Of a stretch of DNA of 64,000 nucleotides, positions 60,243 through 64,000 are shown one piece after another; the first letter of the stretch is position 1; each line of letters opens with the position of its first letter. This DNA comes from Kryptolebias marmoratus (taxonomy: Eukaryota; Chordata; Actinopteri; Cyprinodontiformes; Rivulidae). The notes under the pieces were generated by a model that saw nothing but the letters and a program-made list of their open reading frames with translations, was not told where the DNA came from and made no database searches. The stretch spans positions 12,367,519 through 12,431,518 of the forward strand of contig NC_051431.1 in NCBI RefSeq assembly GCF_001649575.2, read 5' to 3'. A program made the translations under genes and the position numbers.

Positions 60243-60579
60243 TGATTCACTTCTGTCGGAGAGCTTACTGGCTTTAAAGTCTGTTGTTGGAAATGTCTGG
60301 AGACTATTGGTGTCTATATTGTCTCACTGTCTTAAAGCCAGAAGCATTTATGGAGGCGTCTGTTCAGATTAAAGGATCCTTTCTTTAAAATTAGAAAGAG
60401 AAAGAAAGAAAAACCGAATATGTGCAAAAAATAAATAGAAAATCTCTGTCCAGACTTGGTGTCTGTGTTTCTTTGCATAATTTCCAGGTCTTTTTAATAT
60501 TTATTTCAACAGCTACTGCAGTGGAAACTGTTACTGGACTATTCATTGCTTGCTGCTTTGAAAGACGGGCAATCATGTA

Positions 60580-60700
60580 ATGGTCTGTCTTGTTTATTTG
60601 GCTGACTGTTAGCAAAATATCACTGTGAACCACTGAATGTATTTTAGTGAAACTGTCATCTCTAACATATACTCTGAACGCTAACTGGTCATGCAAGGAA
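60580..60700 (+). repeat. Dispersed repeat family 1, copy I (internally deleted)
   Basis: The 5' part (GACTGTTAGCAAAATATCAC, GAACCACTGAATGTATTTTA) runs straight into the 3' part (CTAACATATACTCTGAACGC). About 170 bp of the middle is missing. Confidence 0.7.
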
Positions 60701-62616
60701 TGCTACTTTTAATCTATATCATTTAAAAAATAGTATAAACATCATATATTTATATTTTAAAAATTCCCATTAATGGAAAGAAAGCCGTCAATGCTGCCCT
60801 CACAAAGTAAAATCTCACTCACGCTCTGCTCATTCTTTTAGTGAAGGCTGCGCTCCTGAAGCTCAGCAGTCACCTGTTGCTTCTGCTTCCTATTAAACAT
60901 AAGCAACCCCCCCCAGCCGATCCCATGTTCATCTTAGCATCCATCTTTGACCTCGAGGTCCGAGTTCTTCCCATTGTACACTGAGGTCAGAGTTTTCACT
61001 GTGGCAAGAGCCAAATGGATAGCCATTATTACTGCTCATAAAAATGTTCAGATAAGAGAGATTTATTTTTGCTAACCTGTGGCAGAACTCTAATCTTCAA
61101 GGCGACAGGCACAGTAAACCTAACAAAACAAGTTAACCGGACAAAATGGATACAAAGCAACCAAAAAGCTGGAAAGTAGTTCACATTTTTTTAACTTGTG
61201 ATCATGTCAGAAATTCCTCTTTTTAGCTGAACACGTCAAAACTCAAACAATGCTCTTTTTAATTTGGGAAGACAAAAATGAGAACTACTATGTGCACCAT
61301 CAGGAACCATTAGCTCTGTTCAAAAGTGGTACAATTACAACAATCTACCATCTATCGTCTCCTTGTGTCTGAAAGAACCCACAGGAAATCATTACTAAAA
61401 CTGCAATTCATAGACTGAAGTAATCTTTGTCATGTTTGTCTTTTTTTTTTTTTGCATAAAAATAATGAAACCTCTGCTGCCTATCATGCTAAAGTTTTAA
61501 ACCAAGATGCTCTTTTTATGTTAAAATAGGATTGTTATCATGATTGTTTTGGGCAAATCTTGAAAATAATGTTACATGTATTGCCACATCTCTTACAATC
61601 TGCTTGGAGTACGATTCTGAGCTACAACCAAATTTTACCTCATTTCTGTAAACTAGACTAAATTATAGCCCTTTGTGTCTTAAACTGAACTGACTCTGAA
61701 TGTTACATCGAATGATTACTTTCTGACAGTCACACATAGACATATTTACATTAATGCCTGCCTTTCATGGTGGCAGGTGATAAATGTAGAAATAGTGAGA
61801 TTTTACTAGCTTAAAGAAAATAAATGGTATTTAAGGAAGCCTTAGAACTTTTTTGAGAGAAGCCACAAAAGGACCAGCTTTAGCAGATAAAATCAGACAA
61901 CTGAAGCTACAGAAGGACGCAAAACTTTTTGAATTAAGACAAATATACATGAGAATAGAATAGATCAAGAATAATAAAAAAACCCACAATGGAATACAGA
62001 AAACCATTTGGGATGGCATATATTTTCCGTCTAAACAATACATTGATGTAATTAAGGCTTTAGATTAATGAAATATCACCATGGCAAATGCAAAATAATG
62101 AAGGTATCATTATTTAAATTTAGATTAGGCTTTAGAACATAAATAGAATATCATGTCGTGTATCATATCGTATTCATGCGACCAGAGGGGCCCATCAGTG
62201 AGTCAGACGAGCAAGGACCCCAACGAGCCTCTGTTGTTAGGAGAGTGAGAACAATCTGCAAGCAAAGCAGTTTACATCACATCTCAGCTTTAAAAGCTCA
62301 ACTCCACACTCTCTATTTCTGAACTGAGAAAGCTCCTCGAATGAGAAGCGAAACTACTCTTCAACTACAGAATAGAAGTCCAGTTGTTTTTTGTTTTTTA
62401 ACCTTTTTTGAATATCATATCGGTAACATAACTCATAACTCTTTGGTCTTTAGCAAAACCAACAAAAAGGTAATACTCGAATGCTTGCATTTTACTGATT
62501 ATATTTATATATCCTTCAGACTCAGAGCAATTTTTTCTTCTACATCAAACTGTTTAAAAATGCGCTTTGAAATAGGTCATTATCTATGTTTTGAAAAAAA
62601 AAAAAAGGTGCTTTTT

Positions 62617-62648
62617 TTACTGCCGTTGACTCTGTGGTCAACGGCAGT
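62617..62648. repeat. Short perfect hairpin
   Basis: TACTGCCGTTGAC and GTCAACGGCAGTA form a 13-bp perfect inverted repeat around the 6-nt loop TCTGTG, in prkd2 intron 1. Coordinates are within a base. Too short for a typical microRNA precursor; it might be the end or centre of an old element. Confidence 0.6.
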
Positions 62649-63669
62649 AGCCAACAGATGGGGCGTGGTGGACTCACTGTGTAGCTTGGCAGCAGTACAA
62701 GCCGGGTCTGGATTTTCTGATGTGGTGATGTGGAGAGCCTGTTGGGAAACTCAGAGACAGACTGTGTGCTGGGCAGAAATAAAAAAAGGAGGGAAATGGG
62801 GGAAAAGACAGGGCGTGTGCTGTTGTTTGTAGGGAGGGCGGGTGTGTTGGTAAGTGTGGAGGTGTACTGTATGTGTGTATGTGTGTGTATGAATCATTGT
62901 GTCATTCCAAGGACTACGGCCCCGCTTCCTGTAAGTTGTTAAAGACGGGTCGAATGGAAAAACTGAACCCTAAAATGGGAAAAAACTTCAATGTTACATG
63001 TTTTTTATGGGCAAGTATGTAAACCTCTCTCTTTTTGTCTCTCTTTTTTCTTCTAAAAAAAAATTAATTGTAAAGCTTCAATACGTATTTCCTTGTCTGT
63101 GTCTACCTGTGGTGTCCTGTGTGCTGCCGCCACTGAAGTGAACCAGACTGCATTAACTATTCAGGAGACCAGGGTTTCCCCATGACAGCCTGCCTCGCTC
63201 TGCTGACTTCTGATGAACGCGCTCATCTCTCATATTCCTGGAAAACCTGTTTGTGTGTATACTTGTATCTATCTGATGGGAAGATAGGATAAAGTTTCTG
63301 CTTTGTCTTGCTTTTCCCATTGATTGAGTTGCTTGATAGGTGGAATTGTGACCTAGTTACATGTGTGGGTGAGTGTGTGTGTTATGTATGTATTTGTGCT
63401 TGTTTTACTACAATCGTGGGGGCTGAAGACAGATTTGTAAGGATGCTTGCTGGATCCTATAAGGTTAAAAAATAAGGTCTTGTTTACACTAACATGGACA
63501 TCTTGTAAAACCTTTTATGCTTCATTTGCAACTTTATTCTACATGCAAATGGCATTTTTGGTTAAAGAAAAACTGAGATTTTCATAAAGGCTCTCCAAAT
63601 AGGAGACTTCATATTATCACTTGACATCACTTGACCAATGAATATTTTGGAAAAAGATGACTTTGTAGT

Positions 63670-63782
63670 ACTTGCGTCCAGGGTGTACCTCACCTCTCAC
63701 ACAGCGATGGCTAGAGATAGGCACCAGCTCCCCACGGTCCAGAAAGGAGAAGTGGGTAAAGGAAATGGATGGTTGGATGACT
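63670..63782 (+). repeat. Teleost SINE/LINE-like repeat tail
   Basis: GTCCAGGGTGTACCTCACCT, GATAGGCACCAGCTCCCC, AGAAGTGGGTAAAGGAAATG and GGATGGTTGGATG follow the order of a very common teleost interspersed repeat ('CCAGGGTGTACC..GGATAGGCACCAG..AATGGATGG'). Class assignment (non-LTR-derived) is from memory. Confidence 0.55.
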
Positions 63783-63857
63783 TTGTAGGCTACTATAGCC
63801 ATGCCCACTTTTGCTTTGTGTATATATGTGGTGGTGTTGGTGCTAGTTCAAAAGATA

Positions 63858-64000
63858 TACAGGTGCTGGTCATAAAATTAGAATATCATGAAAAAGTAGA
63901 TTGATTTCAGTAATTCCATTTAAAAAGTGAAACTTGTATATTATATTCATACATTACATACAAACTCATATATTTCAAATGTTTATTTCATTTAATTTTG
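63858..64000 (+). mobile_element. Tc1/mariner-like element, left end (cut by window edge)
   Basis: TACAGGTGCTGGTCATAAAA, then TTAGAATATCATGAAAAAGT and AATTCCATTTAAAAAGTGAA, match a mariner-like repeat widespread in fish genomes. The outer TA fits the TA target duplication of this superfamily. The remainder, including any transposase, would lie beyond the window. Confidence 0.55.

Larger units (their letters stand above)
39469..64000 (+). other. prkd2: prkd2 intron 1 (at least 24.5 kb, truncated by the window)
   Basis: I looked for the expected second exon (residues resembling FPECGFYGLYDKILLF) and did not find it. No other gene is recognisable on either strand; listed open frames are short and mostly composed of repeats. 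The intron holds family 1 copies F-I, MITE family 2 copies, two hAT-type elements near 43 kb, microsatellites, a SINE/LINE-like tail at 63670 and a Tc1/mariner-like end at 63858. Stretches that look less decayed, with clustered homeodomain-type sites, lie near 41820-41960, 50180-50410 and 60180-60330. Confidence 0.7.

Noticed and set aside
62341..62832. 163-codon open frame near the right edge
   Set aside because: Low-complexity Lys and hydrophobic runs, spans an A-run and a hairpin, and shows no family resemblance; within prkd2 intron 1.

Overview
The window is nuclear DNA of a vertebrate, almost certainly a ray-finned (teleost) fish. The genes have vertebrate intron-exon structure, the introns are AT-rich and dotted with microsatellites, and several interspersed repeats look like ones common in teleost genomes. 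No species can be named from the sequence alone. There are no bacterial operons, CRISPR arrays or phage genes.

Four protein-coding genes can be read. (1) slc1a5 (ASCT2-type neutral amino acid transporter), + strand, eight coding exons between 1106 and 6923, complete at 530 aa. (2) fkrp (fukutin-related protein), - strand, one coding exon at 12737-14326, 529 aa. (3) strn4 (striatin-4/zinedin), + strand, seventeen coding exons between 15991 and 31131, about 785 aa. (4) prkd2 (protein kinase D2), + strand, only the first coding exon (39151-39468); the rest must lie beyond the right edge. I joined the exons by hand from GT/AG sites, reading phase and family similarity. Gene order and relative strands match human 19q13.32 (SLC1A5, FKRP, STRN4, PRKD2) as I recall it, so this is a conserved synteny block.

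Layout: 1-1105 slc1a5 promoter, perhaps with the last exon of an unidentified upstream gene; 1106-9515 slc1a5 and its 3' UTR; 9516-12736 a spacer between convergent slc1a5 and fkrp, with three copies of a dispersed repeat; 12737-15050 fkrp with a probable 5' noncoding exon; 15051-15990 a compact head-to-head fkrp/strn4 promoter; 15991-31131 strn4, with an 8-kb first intron; 31132-39150 strn4 3' flank, a 650-bp TTAA-bounded MITE and the prkd2 promoter; 39469-64000 at least 24.5 kb of prkd2 intron 1, with hAT-like, MITE, Tc1/mariner-like and microsatellite sequence and a few candidate enhancers.

The genes do not form one pathway: amino acid uptake at the plasma membrane, ribitol-phosphate transfer to alpha-dystroglycan in the Golgi, STRIPAK/PP2A scaffolding, and diacylglycerol-dependent kinase signalling. 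I found no convincing previously undescribed system. The most unusual non-genic signals are a dispersed repeat with nine recognised copies, all in one orientation; two MITE families; an RFX X-box in the fkrp promoter; and a palindromic double bZIP site in the slc1a5 promoter.
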